This document shows, piece by piece, positions 1-35,752 of a DNA stretch of 64,000 nucleotides. The notes beneath the pieces were generated by a model. The model did not search any database. It saw only the letters and a program-made list of their open reading frames with translations, and was not told the origin of the DNA. Positions within the stretch are counted from its first letter, which is position 1; each line of letters begins with the position of its first letter. The position numbers were made by a program, and so were the translations under genes. The DNA is taken from the NCBI RefSeq assembly GCF_040054535.1, contig NC_090781.1, positions 17,722,260-17,786,259 on the forward strand, given 5' to 3'. The DNA is from Antennarius striatus (Eukaryota; Chordata; Actinopteri; Lophiiformes; Antennariidae).

Positions 1-56
1 CAGGAACCACCAGAACCAGACCTGTTCCGCCTCGTCATCGTCTCTTCATGGAAGGG
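1..56 (-). ncRNA. snord15: SNORD15 (U15) box C/D snoRNA, truncated by window edge
   Basis: Read on the minus strand from about position 56 towards 1, the sequence starts CTTCCATGAAGAGACGATGA and continues CGAG. This closely matches the 5' end of vertebrate U15, with ATGAAGA/GATGA C-box elements and a conserved GACGAG. It lies in intron 4 of rps3, and RPS3 introns host U15 in other vertebrates. The 3' part, with box D, is outside the window, so completeness cannot be judged. A second, complete copy lies in intron 3. Confidence 0.65.
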
Positions 57-487
57 CTAACAAGACAACCAGGCTCCTCATGACATCATCACCCACAAAT
101 AACCATCAAGATACAACTAGCAAAAGCAGCTTCCTCTTTTACCGGGCAGAGACTGGGGTCCAGATTCAGAACTAACATCACGAGTAACGCAGGAGAAACA
201 CCCCAACATTTGCAAGAGTGCTAGAGAGCTATCGCTAGTTGATTAACAGAACTGAAAAGCAGACATTGGTCGGAAAGGAGGACGCGTGATTCAAACCACC
301 TTTGCTAAACGACTTGTTTCATCATCTGAACCAATCCACTTTCATTAACACAAGGAGTCAGCCGATCGTAGGCTGAATGACCCGGCATAAAAAGCTTGCG
401 GTGAAAATATCTTCCATCTTCTGTAAGCGTCACAATCTGAGTTACTAAAGCAGATGATCAACGCTGCACTTATTGATCTGCTCTCAC

Positions 488-2031
<1,544 letters not shown>

Positions 2032-2049
2032 CTTCCAGAAGGCCGTAGA

Positions 2050-2060
2050 CAGGAAAGGAT
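2050..2060 (-). promoter_or_regulatory. rps3: Probable rps3 transcription start with 5'-TOP tract
   Basis: About 25 nt upstream of the rps3 ATG the minus strand reads CCTTTCCTGTC. This is a C-initiated pyrimidine run, as expected for the 5' terminal oligopyrimidine motif that puts ribosomal-protein mRNAs under mTOR/LARP1 control. The exact first base is inferred. Confidence 0.55.
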
Positions 2061-3286
2061 CGTCAACCGACGCGGAAATGAATTTATACCCAAAGAGTAA
2101 CTTCCTGTTACGTCACACGCCAAGTTTTCTGGGATTAGAAGTTTTTTTGAGTGCAAAACGCTTATTTTTTTAATTGACGACCCAAAGCAGAAGAAGCCAG
2201 TTAAATTTTTCAGGGACAAAATATAAACAAATTACTACTTTTATTATTTTCTTAACGTTAAATTTTTACATTTATACACATAAACATACACTCACACATA
2301 CACACATATATACAGTATACATATACAGTATATCCCCACCTATATATTAGAATAAGTATACTTGAAAGTCTCACGTTATCGCGCTGTCACCAACTCCACG
2401 TACTACCTGTCAATCATGCGCCCAACCAATCATGGCGCCCAACCAATAACGGCGCATCTGCCAGAAGGAATCACGTGAACAATATTTCGTAAGGCATCTG
2501 CTATGTTAGGAGAAGAAATAACTATATATGGACTTCCTAGTTAACATAATTTTAGTGTCATAACTGTTCCAACAATTTTCATGTTCTTGAGCAGAGAGTC
2601 AAAACAGCAGGAACGACACAGAAAATAGCAACGAATTCTGAGTTAAACTATCTGGCTAGCACCAACAGTCTGTCCAGCTATGGTTTCCATTTGGAATGGG
2701 ACAATCGATGTAGTATCCAAACTGCTCCATGGACATCTGACAAAAACGCTCTTTAAGTAACTACATACAGTTCTGTTCATGTAGTCAGCTAACTGAACTA
2801 TCACTTCTCAAAAATTTATTTTCCAATTGCTCTTTTGACAGGTGCCTTTTCCGTTAGCTCCTTTCCTAATGTCACCATTAGTTAGCTTTCCTTCTCCAGT
2901 TAGCCTGTTAACACTCATCTATGACTTCACAATGCCCGCCCAGCGCTATCCATGATTTACCAATAAAGTCGTTACATCACCACGTTGATTTTTGACTATG
3001 TTGGGTGCGCTTGGTTTATAATACCAAGACATCTGTTTTCATATGTTTGGTACGAGGTCTGACATTATTGTTTTATTATGGAATTTCCACAGATTCCTGC
3101 TAGTATATATCAGAGAATCATAGCATCAGAATCAGAGTCTTTATTTGTCATACTGACACACGTTTCCACATTTGACAGTACGAAATACATCTCTGAAGGT
3201 CCCAGCAAGCCCGGTCGATAAAGAAGTTAAGAAAAACCAGAAAAAAGTTAAAAATGTAAGATACCTGTATATAAAGTGTAAAGAAT

Positions 3287-3501
<215 letters not shown>

Positions 3502-4432
3502 AGAAGATTTATTAATTTACTTGGATACACACAAAAGACAGGTGGACCAAAACAGTTTCACACTGCCGGGTTTTCGTCCCCATTGACTGCTCTCATATAA
3601 TCAGTAAAAGGAATAACGCTATGCTGCTTGGCCAGGTTAAATACTGTAAATACTGACAGAGGTCACAGTGGTTGCTGACATCTGTACAGATCAAACAATC
3701 TTTAAATAGTCCTATTTTCTATCAATTTCATTTTTTTTTCTTATACTGTAATTAAATTGTTCCAATTCTTTGCGAAAATTCCCGTCAACATAAATACACT
3801 GTGGGTTTGTTTCCTGCTCAGTTTACAGAGACGTGGATAAAAGAATGATGAAACACTGCAAGTGACGCGCCAACAGGAAAGAATAACAGGCCACATGAAA
3901 TCTGACATCAGAACGAACTGTTGACTTCGTCTGACATTTATTTCGACGTGATATGTGAAATCTTGATCTATGGGGTGTTAATGTTACGTTTGACAGAATG
4001 TTTTCATTAGGATAAATCCTCCTGCCATGTTGACGTGATCAACCCTGAAAACTAATCAGGACATCTTCATCATTTTCATATTCCACATCGTGGCACAGAA
4101 AATTAAATATGTCTTTTTAAATTTGTATCAAATAATAACACGCACTGTGGTTATCCATCTCATGAAAAATAAAAAAGTAACGTTTGATCAGAAACCTAAA
4201 CAGTTCCCATCAGTAAACCCGATCTCTACGTGTGTAAATTTAGATTTAGATAGCTTCAACTCTTTCTCGGAATGTCAGATAAGAATATGTGACACCGGAG
4301 AGCGTAAACAACCCGAAGGGAGTTTGTGTGAATACACACTTCCGGTTTGACATGTTCTACCAGGTGAGTCACGGCAGTGTGAGAACCAGCTGACGCGCTC
4401 AGGTGTGTGCGCGACGGCGAGGGGGGAGGGTA

Positions 4433-4433
<1 letters not shown>

Positions 4434-4521
<88 letters not shown>
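4434..4521. repeat. (TG)n microsatellite ~290 bp upstream of the vstm5 start codon
   Basis: An uninterrupted TG run of about 88 bp lies between GGGGAGGGTAA and GAGGGGGCGTGG. Its position suggests it is in or near the vstm5 promoter or 5' UTR. Confidence 0.95.
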
Positions 4522-4524
<3 letters not shown>

Positions 4525-4812
4525 GGGCGTGGCTCTGTAGGAGTTATTGTGTTTGCTCCCCACACTGTGGCCCAACCTGTCTGTTAGGTGTGGACTGGCT
4601 CCGACTTGCACAGCTATGAAGGCTAATCCCGAGCTGTGAGAGCGAACAGAAACCACAGCGTCTGATTTCGAACCCACGCACACACACACTCACACACACA
4701 CACACCTGTGACTCACCTGAGAGGCGGACGGAGGACGAGGACGGGCGCTCCAGAATGCCAGAACCCCGAGGATTGTTCTGCTGAGCGTCCAATCGATGGA
4801 CCTGGGATTCTA

Positions 4813-7246
4813 ATGTGGCATTTAAGGCTGTGGGATTTTCAAGATGTTGCTGTGGTTCTCAGCATCGCGTTATACATGTGTCACCTGGGTAAGCGTTCTG
4901 ACTGCTGTTCTTCTCACATGTGTTATGATTGTGTTCTACTGCCTACACACACCCTCACGTTTGTTCTTCGGGTTAAAGGTCAATCAGAACTATTTAAAAC
5001 CTGGTAGAACCGGACCGTGGAGGTAGAGCGGTTTTATAGGTGTGTACGTTAGGTTTTTGAACGCACCAGTCACATAAAAATAAATAGTTCTGGTCCCATT
5101 GAAACATCCCAGTGCAGCAGAGTCAGCAGTAGGTCAGATTGGATCGAGATGTTCCTGATCAACAACAGCATGAAGCGGCATCGTGTCCGAACCTCTGGCG
5201 TGTTGAAGGCTTTCACCAGTGCTTCAGTCAGGAGGAGAATTCTTTAGCTGTGCCTCACTGAGTCAACAGCACCGGTAGAGCCAGATACCAGACTGGATCC
5301 CTGACAAAACATTTGACGAGAACAAAGGCACTCCATTACATTCGTGAATAAAACATTTTTTAAATTCACACAACAGAACGTGATGACTTGAGTCTCACGT
5401 GCCGTTGAGGAGCAGGGAATAAAAAGACAGGACAGCTCGGAAGCGCCTGATTGGATCATTCCAATGAGCAAAGGTCCAGCAGTTTTCCAACATCAGATGT
5501 CTGCAGACCATAATAGACTCAATCTAGACTCATTCTGCTGCCTGACATGATGTTGTGTTGTGTTGTTTGTTTATTTGTTGTCCTCTGCTTGCCAGCTGGA
5601 GCCATCTCCATCCACTGCCCTCAGAGGAGTCTCACCAGGTCGATGCAGGAGGACGTGTTGTTCTCGGTGAACGTGTCCTGTTTGGGGGTCCCCAAGTTTC
5701 ACTGGACGTTCATGTCGGCGGCGGTCAGCCGCCCCATCGGCGCCTGGCAACCGGGAACTGATGCCAATGTCACCGAGGACTACAGCAGCAGAGTCCAGAC
5801 CTACAGCAACGGGTCGCTGGGCTTGTCCAACCTGAGGCTGCAGGATGCCGGATACTACATCCTGACCGTCACAGAGGAGGGAGGGAGCAGCAGGGACAGC
5901 GGCCTGGTCCTCAAGGTCAACGGTGAGTCCCAGATCAATCAGACACCACAGGCCGCGTCCTCCTGTCCATCTAACCCATCCTCCTATCGCTCCTCCAGAG
6001 GTTCTCTACGAGGACCTCCAGTACCTCTCCGTGTCAGGCTTAGCGCTGTCTGCAATCGCCGGCCTCCTCATGCTGGCCATGTGGCTTCTGAACAAAGCCT
6101 ACGGGAAAATCAGCGCCTGGAGATCCAGGAGGAAAGAGGAAGGTAAGAAGGAAATCGTCTCTGTGGAAGTTTTGTCAAAGGACTCCACGCGCAGGTCAAA
6201 GGTCAGCAAAGTATGTCAGATACTTTCCTCCATTTCCTAGCAAGCTGTTAGCTTGTCAACTGGATTATTTAAAGAAATTAACAGATTATTTTGAATATGT
6301 AAAGGATGGTGACATATTACATGTATGACAGTGTATGTATGTCAGTGTTAAAGACAGTACACTTAGTACACTCAGTTTAAGTACACTTGAACACCCCTTC
6401 TCCATAAGCCATTGATTCATGATTTTTAAGCTTCCTTATTGATAGAAATCTAGAATCATTGATTAAAAAGTATTTTCCTTATTAGAACCAAAGTATAAAC
6501 TACTGTGTATATATTTATTACCTAAATATTATGCACATATAATACCTTATTTTAAATCAGTAATAGAATGACAAATCTGTTAATTTATATCTTGATTGCC
6601 TTCATCTTCGGTGCTGCCGATAAACAAAAGCACCACAACCATCTGCATTCCGCTGTGAGTACGACGGGCCGAAATCTGACCTCAGGGTTGGGTCACGCTA
6701 TCAGAACAAATACAGACACTGAAACCAACACCCACAATTGTGTCGCCGATGTGATTCAGGATAATTGAATGGAACAGAAACAGGAAGTCGCTTCAGAAAA
6801 ACAGAAACAGAACTATTTGCTCTTATTATTAGAATTTAATGTTTGTTGGTTTTTTGCTTTTTATTTCAATGCTAAGCTAAAAGCTAAAGAAGTGAGGGAC
6901 TAACTGGTGTGTGAATGTGTGTGTGATTGTTCCGGTGGTGGTCGTAGGGGTTGTAGGTGCAGATTGGCTCCCACGCCCCTGTCAGTCTACCCCAGGACAG
7001 CTGTGACTAAACATGTAATTTACCATCACCAAGTATGAATGAGGTGTGAATGAATAATGGATCCACTGCAAAGGAACTTTGAGTATTAGGAAAAGCACTA
7101 CATAAATCTATTATTATTCTTATTATTATAAAGAATGTCTTCGTGAGTTCAGGTTTCATCAGTAGCTGTTAGCATGTTGGGTTTGCATGTGACGAGTTTA
7201 ATTCCTCCTTTCTGCAGAACGAGCCACTGAATTGCAGCGCCTGTGA
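4813..7246 (+). CDS. vstm5: V-set and transmembrane domain-containing protein 5
   Basis: This is a single-pass membrane protein with one V-type Ig domain. The mammalian protein is reported to act in neuronal filopodia and dendrite formation. Exons 4813-4888, 5596-5922, 5999-6142 and 7218-7246 sum to 576 nt (191 aa; human 200). Residues 1-26 are a hydrophobic leader (MWHLRLWDF then VAVVLSIALYMCHLAG). Residues ~29-134 are the Ig domain (EDVLFSVNVSCLGVP, QDAGYYILTV) with N-glycosylation sites. EVLYEDLQYLSV precedes a TM helix (~143-165), followed by a short basic tail ending RATELQRL. The EVLYEDL junction and the CxGVP strand are diagnostic. The usual second Ig cysteine (YxC) is replaced in GYYILTV, as in human VSTM5. 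I chose ATG 4813 because the phase-1 donor at 4889 then joins exon 2 in frame; the nearer ATG at 4843 would not. It is convergent with med17. Confidence 0.9.
6951..7135. repeat. Dispersed teleost repeat fragment in vstm5 intron 3
   Basis: The segment contains GTGAATGAATAATGGATCC, then a CTTTGAGTATTAGGAAAAGC-type block, then an AT-rich ATTATTATT tail. This is the pattern of a dispersed repeat end common in fish introns. Family assignment would need a repeat-library search. Confidence 0.4.
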
Positions 7247-7691
7247 CAGACATTTCCTCTCCCTGCCATCATCACCAGACCAGGGCAGAGGCTGTTCTTA
7301 CTGGACTGACTGTAAACACGTGATGATGGAACTGTCAGCCATCATGTGGCTCTTACGACCTACACCTCAAACCCCCCTCACCCCATGGACCAGGACTCTG
7401 AGGGTCCATGGTTTAGGGTCTCTAAGCAGGACCAGCGGGACATCAAGGGGAGGCTCCGTATCCTGTTCACTTCAAACTACTTTTAATGTGTTTCTCTGAA
7501 AGAGTTGTAGCCGCCTTGTTTCCATGGCAACAGCTATCTGTGTGCCTTTTTTTGATCCTGCTCCTCGTGATTCTTTTGTCTGAACTGGGATTAATGTTCA
7601 GGTGGACGTCACTGCTGAGGCTGGAACAGAACACTTCCTGTATTTATTGTCTAACCAATGACTTTTATTTAATTTTTTCAGTTTTCTTCAA

Positions 7692-7717
7692 ATTAAATTG
7701 AAGCAGAAAAAATTAAA
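7692..7717 (+). terminator. vstm5: vstm5 poly(A) signal candidates
   Basis: Two ATTAAA hexamers (7692-7697 and 7712-7717) lie about 450 nt after the vstm5 stop codon. Which one is used cannot be told from sequence. Confidence 0.45.
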
Positions 7718-7793
7718 ATATGTCTGACAGACTCACGTAACCCCCCCCCCCAACACATAAAAAAAAGTTGAACACGTCTCTGAACCAAACAAT

Positions 7794-7799
7794 TTTATT
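7794..7799 (-). terminator. med17: med17 poly(A) signal
   Basis: AATAAA on the minus strand (TTTATT on plus) lies about 140 nt after the med17 stop codon. It is within 110 bp of the vstm5 signals on the other strand. Confidence 0.6.
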
Positions 7800-7937
7800 G
7801 AGCATGAACCTCACAGCCTCGCAGGCAGCGCCCTCTAGTGGAGGTGAAACAAAGTTCAGCTTAACCTCCACCATTCAAAGAGTTTCAATAAAAAAATGTT
7901 CATAAACCAGCAGCAACCATTTAACTGGGGAAATGGG

Positions 7938-28072
<20,135 letters not shown>

Positions 28073-29960
28073 CACAGGTAGGCACCACCTAGCATCAACA
28101 CGCCTGGTCGCCTTGGCGATGATGACATCATCGACGTCTGTCTGTCTTCCAGGACGGCGTGCTTCCTGTGTCCAGCGGTCCATATCAGCCATCCTGAGTT
28201 GTGTAGACTTGAGTTGAGCAGCATCATGCCAAACCATCGTCGTCTGTCCCAGCAGGGGGAGGGGGGGTGATCTGTCTCCATCTGTTCCTGGGGGGGGGGG
28301 GGCAGTCTGGCTACAGAGGGGTCTTGGATGGGTGTTGATATTAGAGGGGCAGGGGCAGAAGTCAAAGTGTCAACATTACCCGTGTCCAGCATTCAAGCCT
28401 GAAGGTCATCTCCTACCTCCCCTGACCACGCCCATCTGCCTTGACCTGGCCCCTCCCCTTTCACTAAAATACTTCATGATTGGCCAGAACAAAAGACCCC
28501 CCACAGCTTCTGTGTGAGGTGAGGTGAGTCTTGGCGGCGGGGCCCCCTTCCCAGCCAGGTCAGCTGACTTTAAAGGTGGAGCTGTTACATCAAAGTACAA
28601 ACCAGCTCTCTCATTGGTTGTTTTATTCCTGTCGTTCATGTTTTTTATTTTATTTAATTTTTACCGCTGATAGTCGATGTCGTCATCGTTACGTTTCTGT
28701 AAGAGATTTTATGACTAAAGGAAACAGTCGTGTGTTCAAAGAAGACGTTCTTTAATTCTGCACTTTGAGTTCCATCGCTGTCACCTTCCTTACCCTCCTC
28801 TTCTGCCATGTCAGTGACAGTGTGTTGCATTGTGGGTAGTTTCCTGCTCCTTTCCTTGTACAGTGATGCCATGTATAGATCGCTCTGCTTTTGTTTTTCT
28901 TAGACTTTGCTCAGAGGTCTTTTTTTTTTAATCATATGTTTTCGTTCGATGAAGACTTCTAGCCAAACAAAGAGGACGACGATGAGGATGTCCCGAAGAG
29001 GAAGAGGACGTCCTGAAGATTGTTCTTATTGTTTTTAATATTATTGTATGGAGACACTTGAAGAAGAGGAGCTTATTTTTGTGTTGTATCATTTCAGTGA
29101 TGTCGTCGTGCGTGTGCTTCTCGTTGCCGTCGCCATGGCGGCGTGTTAGGGGCGGGGCTGTGGGCGTGTCCCAGGTTGGGTCGGGTGCTACAGAGACTTC
29201 AAATAAAACAAGGTGTAAAATAGTTGACATATCATCCAGAGCGGAGACAGACTGACCCGCTCCTCCAAAATAAACCTGTCACCACGGCAACCAGGGATGA
29301 ACTCTGACTCAGCCCTCCCCTTGTTTTTTGCTTTGTTTGTGGCCTGATGGAAGCAGGAGGGAGGGGGAGTTGATGGTCCCACCGCAGGACTGGACTGTTG
29401 GAACTGGACAAACGGGCCACAGCAGGAGATTCAACTGTATTAATCCTTGTGATGGGTTGTACCGGCTGAACGCCATCAGCATCCGATTGCTGGGGGGTGC
29501 GAGCTTTCCATTTGCACCATGGCACTTCCTGTTCCTGTGAGAAGAGGCGGGGTCTGCGTTCGCAATTTGAAACAACTATAATGCCAAACTCTTTATCTCT
29601 CGGCTGGTGCCCTCCTGTTTCTCTCGTTGATGGGAGAGGAAGGGGAAGGAAAGGATGACCCCAGCGAATGGAAAGCTTCCCTCCTCCATCTCTTCTCCTC
29701 CCCTCCATCCTTCTTGTCTCCGCTCCTTCAACCCCCCCCACCATCACACCTCTTTTTTCCATCTTTCGTCTTTTTTCCCTGCTTCTTCATCCTCTCATCC
29801 AGCACTCTGCTCTTGTTTTTTTAGGTTCATTTCATTTTTATTGGTTCATCATTTTGTCTTTTATTTCGTTTTTATGTTCATTATAAAGAAATACTAAAGT
29901 GCAACAACGATTAAAAGAATATCAACCAAACTGAGATGAATAAATATATATAAATAAATA
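28073..29960 (+). other. sik3: sik3 3' UTR, including a 73-bp intron (28078-28150)
   Basis: After the TAG at 28070-28072 a canonical donor (CACAG|GTAGGC) at 28078 and acceptor (CTTCCAG|GACGG) ending at 28150 define a tiny 3'-UTR intron. AATAAA at 29939-29944 is a likely poly(A) signal, and AATAAA near 29200 could give a shorter form. Open frames in this stretch are random or C/T-rich. Confidence 0.55.
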
Positions 29961-31466
<1,506 letters not shown>

Positions 31467-31499
31467 GTAGATGTGTGTGTGCTGCTGTGGTGGGCCAGC

Positions 31500-34096
31500 A
31501 TGGCGTGTGTGTGTGTGAGCCGGTGGGCGTCTACTGTGGTGTTCCTTCACACACTCTCTCTGTCCTCGACAGGTAAGCCTGGGCGGTGGGAAACCTCTAC
31601 AGGTGTCCCCTGTCTCTGGGCTAAGCTAACAATGGTCAGATATGAGAGTGATAACAATGCTCTTACAATCGCATTAATTCTGTTTCCTCAGAACAGTCTG
31701 AATATTTAATTATTAATGAATTGCATTTTAATTAATTTAAATATGAGTTACATTATCAACACTAATCCTTCAATATCAGGTGCAATGGAGCCCTCCCCCA
31801 AAATCAATGGACAGCAGAGAGCAGCTGTGACGCTGCAGGAAACCACGACACACCAGTTCAACTGCCAATCAGAGCTGTTGGATCCCCAAGCCCCGCCCCT
31901 TCTAACATGGTACCTGAATGGGGAGCGTCAGAGCGAGCTGCCACACAAACAGAGGCGCCTGATGACCTCACGACACAAAGGGACCAATCACAGCAGCAGC
32001 TTCTCTCTGCGGGCCAGGAGGTGGGACAGAGAGCTGGTGTGTGTCGCATCCAACCCCCAGACCGGAGCGAGTTACAACGCCACCGTCACCCTCAACATCC
32101 AGTGTGAGTCTGAGAGGTCAGAGTCCTTCCTGTTGGTCCGGTGGATGAAGTTTGTCTCTCCTCTTCCCCCTAGTTAAACCAGAGATCCTCCGGGTGAACG
32201 CCCAGTACAGCCACACCTCGGACCCCGGCCTCTCTCTGCTCCTCTTCGCCCTGGTTCGGTCCAACCCGCCCGCCTCCATCAGCTTCACGGACCAATCAGG
32301 TCAGGTGGTGGCCAACACCTCCGACTTCCTTATCCTGGACTCCCGGGGCTACCCCTGGTTGACCAATCACACGCTCAGGGTGATGCTCAGCAGCAACCTA
32401 GCAGGGAATGTGTCTCTGAACGCCAGCAACAGCGTGGGAACGGCACAGAGCAACCTCACCCTGGCTGGTCAGTGATGCTACACTAACGTGTGGTTAGCCC
32501 CCAGAGGTCCGCTGCTCTGACTCTTATCGTGTCCTCAGAGTTCCTGCAGTCCCGCGTGGAGGTTCCTGTGCTGGGCATCGTGACTGGAGGGGCCATGGCC
32601 TTCATGGCCCTCCTCATCCTCAGTCTGATCGTCCTCTGCCTCATGCAGAAGAACAAGGGCAAGCCGTTCGGTGAGGGGGTGTGTGGGGGGGGGGGGGGGG
32701 ATAAAGCACCTACTGCCATCAGCATTCGTCATTCAGCAGGATGACTAGTCTGCTTGTTCTGTTACAGACGAGCCGGTGCAGATTCTCATGACTAAGAAAA
32801 GGTAACGTCACCGTCGCTACCTCAACATGGTTCGCTTGGGGGGGTTGACCCCCCTCTGAATACCCATAGTGACTAGACTGATGGAGGTCATCGATATTTA
32901 TTCATCTCACACCTTCTGTTCTCACCTCATTGACGTCTTTTTATTTAATATAACCTCGTCTCCTCTTATAAATACTTACCCCCATCCTGTCGACCATCAT
33001 TAATGTCCTCTCCCGCAGTGACTCCGTCAGCCTGAGGATGACGGAGAAGATCCACATCCCCAGAGAGAACATGTCTCTGCCCGCCAACATGCAGCTCAAT
33101 GACCTCAGCACTCTGAGAAGAAGTGAGACGTCTTAAAACCGACTCCTCTGACTGACGTCAGCCTAGTGCTGAGCATGATTACAGCATTTTCTACACTAAC
33201 GCGCACCTAAAAGCTTTTAATTTTCTCAAAAACTGATGGTGCGCCTTATGATCCAGTGCGCATTATACATGAAAAAAAGGTTTTAAAATAGGCCAAAGAG
33301 TCATGAATGCAATCCCTTTAGCGCAGCTCAATCTAGTGGATGCATAACACAACAGAAGCCACTACAGTAGCTTTTTATTCTTATAATACTGAGTGCCATA
33401 TTCAGTTTTATAATAGACCATTCATTGAAAGGGCACCTTATAGTCAGATGCGCCTCATTATCCAGTGCGCCTTATAATCAAATTTTTTTAGCAATGGGTC
33501 ATTCATTGGAGGTGCGCCTTATAGTCCAGTGTGCCTTGTAGTGTAGAAAATACTGAATATATTTATAAAATATAGTACGCACACAGTAAACTGAAGCTTG
33601 TACCTTTTCCATTGTGGTGGTCACCAGGGCCCAGAAACCAGCTTCCAGTCCCAGCAAAACTCTAGTCGAGGTGCCAGTAGCTTAGCATGGCCAGACTGGT
33701 TATTTTAGCGTGTTCTGAATGCTAAGCTAAGCACATCTTCTCCTGGCTGTAGTTACAAAGGAAAGATATGACATTGGAATATTCTCATCAAACTAAGAAC
33801 ATAACGCAGCCTTTATCCATCGATCTCCTTCACCTCCTGCGTCATCCTTGTAGCTCGAGAGGCCGCCCAGCAGAGCAGTGTGGGGGAGAGGACCGAGGAA
33901 GAGGAGGAGGAAGATCTGTCTCTAGCATACGCCGCCAGAGGTCGGGTAGTTGTTTTATTATTTATAGTTTGTCTTCAGCTGGAGGAAGTGGTGTCTGAAC
34001 GCTTCTCTCCAACGCTCCTCAGGTTTCGCCAGATACCCCATGGTGGGCTACATCTACCGGGTGAACAGCACCAGCAGCGAGGAGATCTGGCTCTGA
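31500..34096 (+). CDS. tmem25: Transmembrane protein 25 (Ig-superfamily receptor)
   Basis: TMEM25 is a two-Ig-like-domain type I membrane protein. Mammalian TMEM25 is reported to affect NMDA-receptor GluN2B turnover and neuronal excitability. Exons: 31500-31572, 31780-32103, 32174-32467, 32539-32670, 32768-32801, 33019-33122, 33854-33940 and 34023-34096. They total 1122 nt (373 aa; human 366). A signal peptide (VVFLHTLSLSSTG) precedes Ig domain 1 (HQFNCQSE and LVCVASNPQTG). Domain 2 has the family strings LLFALVRSNPPASISF and RGYPWLTNHTL. The TM segment is ~251-275 (LGIVTGGAMAFMALLILSLI). The cytoplasmic tail contains IPRENMSLPANMQLNDL and ends YPMVGYIYRVNSTSSEEIWL, almost identical to the human end. 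The CAG|T exon 2/3 join recreates the conserved QFKPEI. ATG 31500 has a good Kozak context and the following signal peptide. One donor (33941, GTCGGG) is weak. Intron 6 contains a MITE. Confidence 0.93.
33182..33555. mobile_element. MITE-like inverted-repeat element, copy A, in tmem25 intron 6
   Basis: The ends are inverted repeats: CAGCATTTTCTACACTA at the left and TAGTGTAGAAAATACTG at the right. Inner blocks GCGCCTTATAGTCCAGTGTG-like and GTGCGCCTTATGATCCAGTG occur in both orientations. There is no coding capacity. The same element type recurs at 35083-35752 and 58186-58352. Confidence 0.65.
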
Positions 34097-35082
34097 CCGT
34101 TCTCGGCACACCTCACATGTTCAGCTGTCGGCGGATCAACCAGTCATCGTCCTCCTGCACCATGTGAACCCAACCTGTGAATCTCTCTGATTGGTTTGTC
34201 CACTAATCTGGACTCTGCAGAAACATTTGACATCCATCTGAGAGCAAACCCACGCTGAGGTCACTCCAAAAGCACACCGTCCCACCGTGATGTCACCGTG
34301 AGACTCCTGAAACCGGGAGGAACTGCCCCTAGAATCCAGATCACACTGAAACATGTTGCCACTACATAAGAATCAACCCAATCATGTTCTGAATGTTTGC
34401 TCATGATGTTGAATGCTGTTAATGTTCTATGCTAATAATTCAGACAATTACCAATATCCAAATAACATGGCTATTTGTATGCTTTATGTACATGAATTAA
34501 AGAAGTCTAATAAATATAATGTTGGGGTTATATATGTATCATCCTCCACATGCCCACCACTTCCATCACCTGTCTGTCACACCCAGCCACGCCCCTTTCC
34601 TGCCCCCTGATTCCACTGTACCCCATTGAGACTCCAGTTCATCCCAGTTTGAACTAAAAAAAAGACATTGGCTTGAAAGTTACCTTTGAATAAAACAATC
34701 AGTGTCTAATTGAGTGCCTCTGGCATTTATAAAAAAATAAATAAAACAAAACAAAATGCTGAACTTAAATTATCAACCGACAGAAAACCAAAAATGCCGT
34801 TCTCTCTCTGTGCCGTCATCTTTTTACTGGCACACGTAGTCAGCTATCAACCTGAATAATAAAAGATGTGTTTCACTGAAAAATGAAAAAATATCAGTAA
34901 ATGAAAACTGATAGTAAATTAAAATATCATACTTGGTTAATGGAAAATTCTGTCATATTCAACAGGGATGGATCAAGGCTTAGAGGAGCGGCGGGGAAGG
35001 ATGAGGTAGATTTTTCCTCGCTGAACTTACAGAATTGTTTCCCAAACACTGTTTGCATTGTGGTGATTGCAGAATGTAAATA

Positions 35083-35752
<670 letters not shown>

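Noticed and set aside
4843-4890. ATG 4843 (MLLWFSASRY) as the vstm5 start
   Set aside because: Its frame does not join exon 2; the frame from ATG 4813 does.
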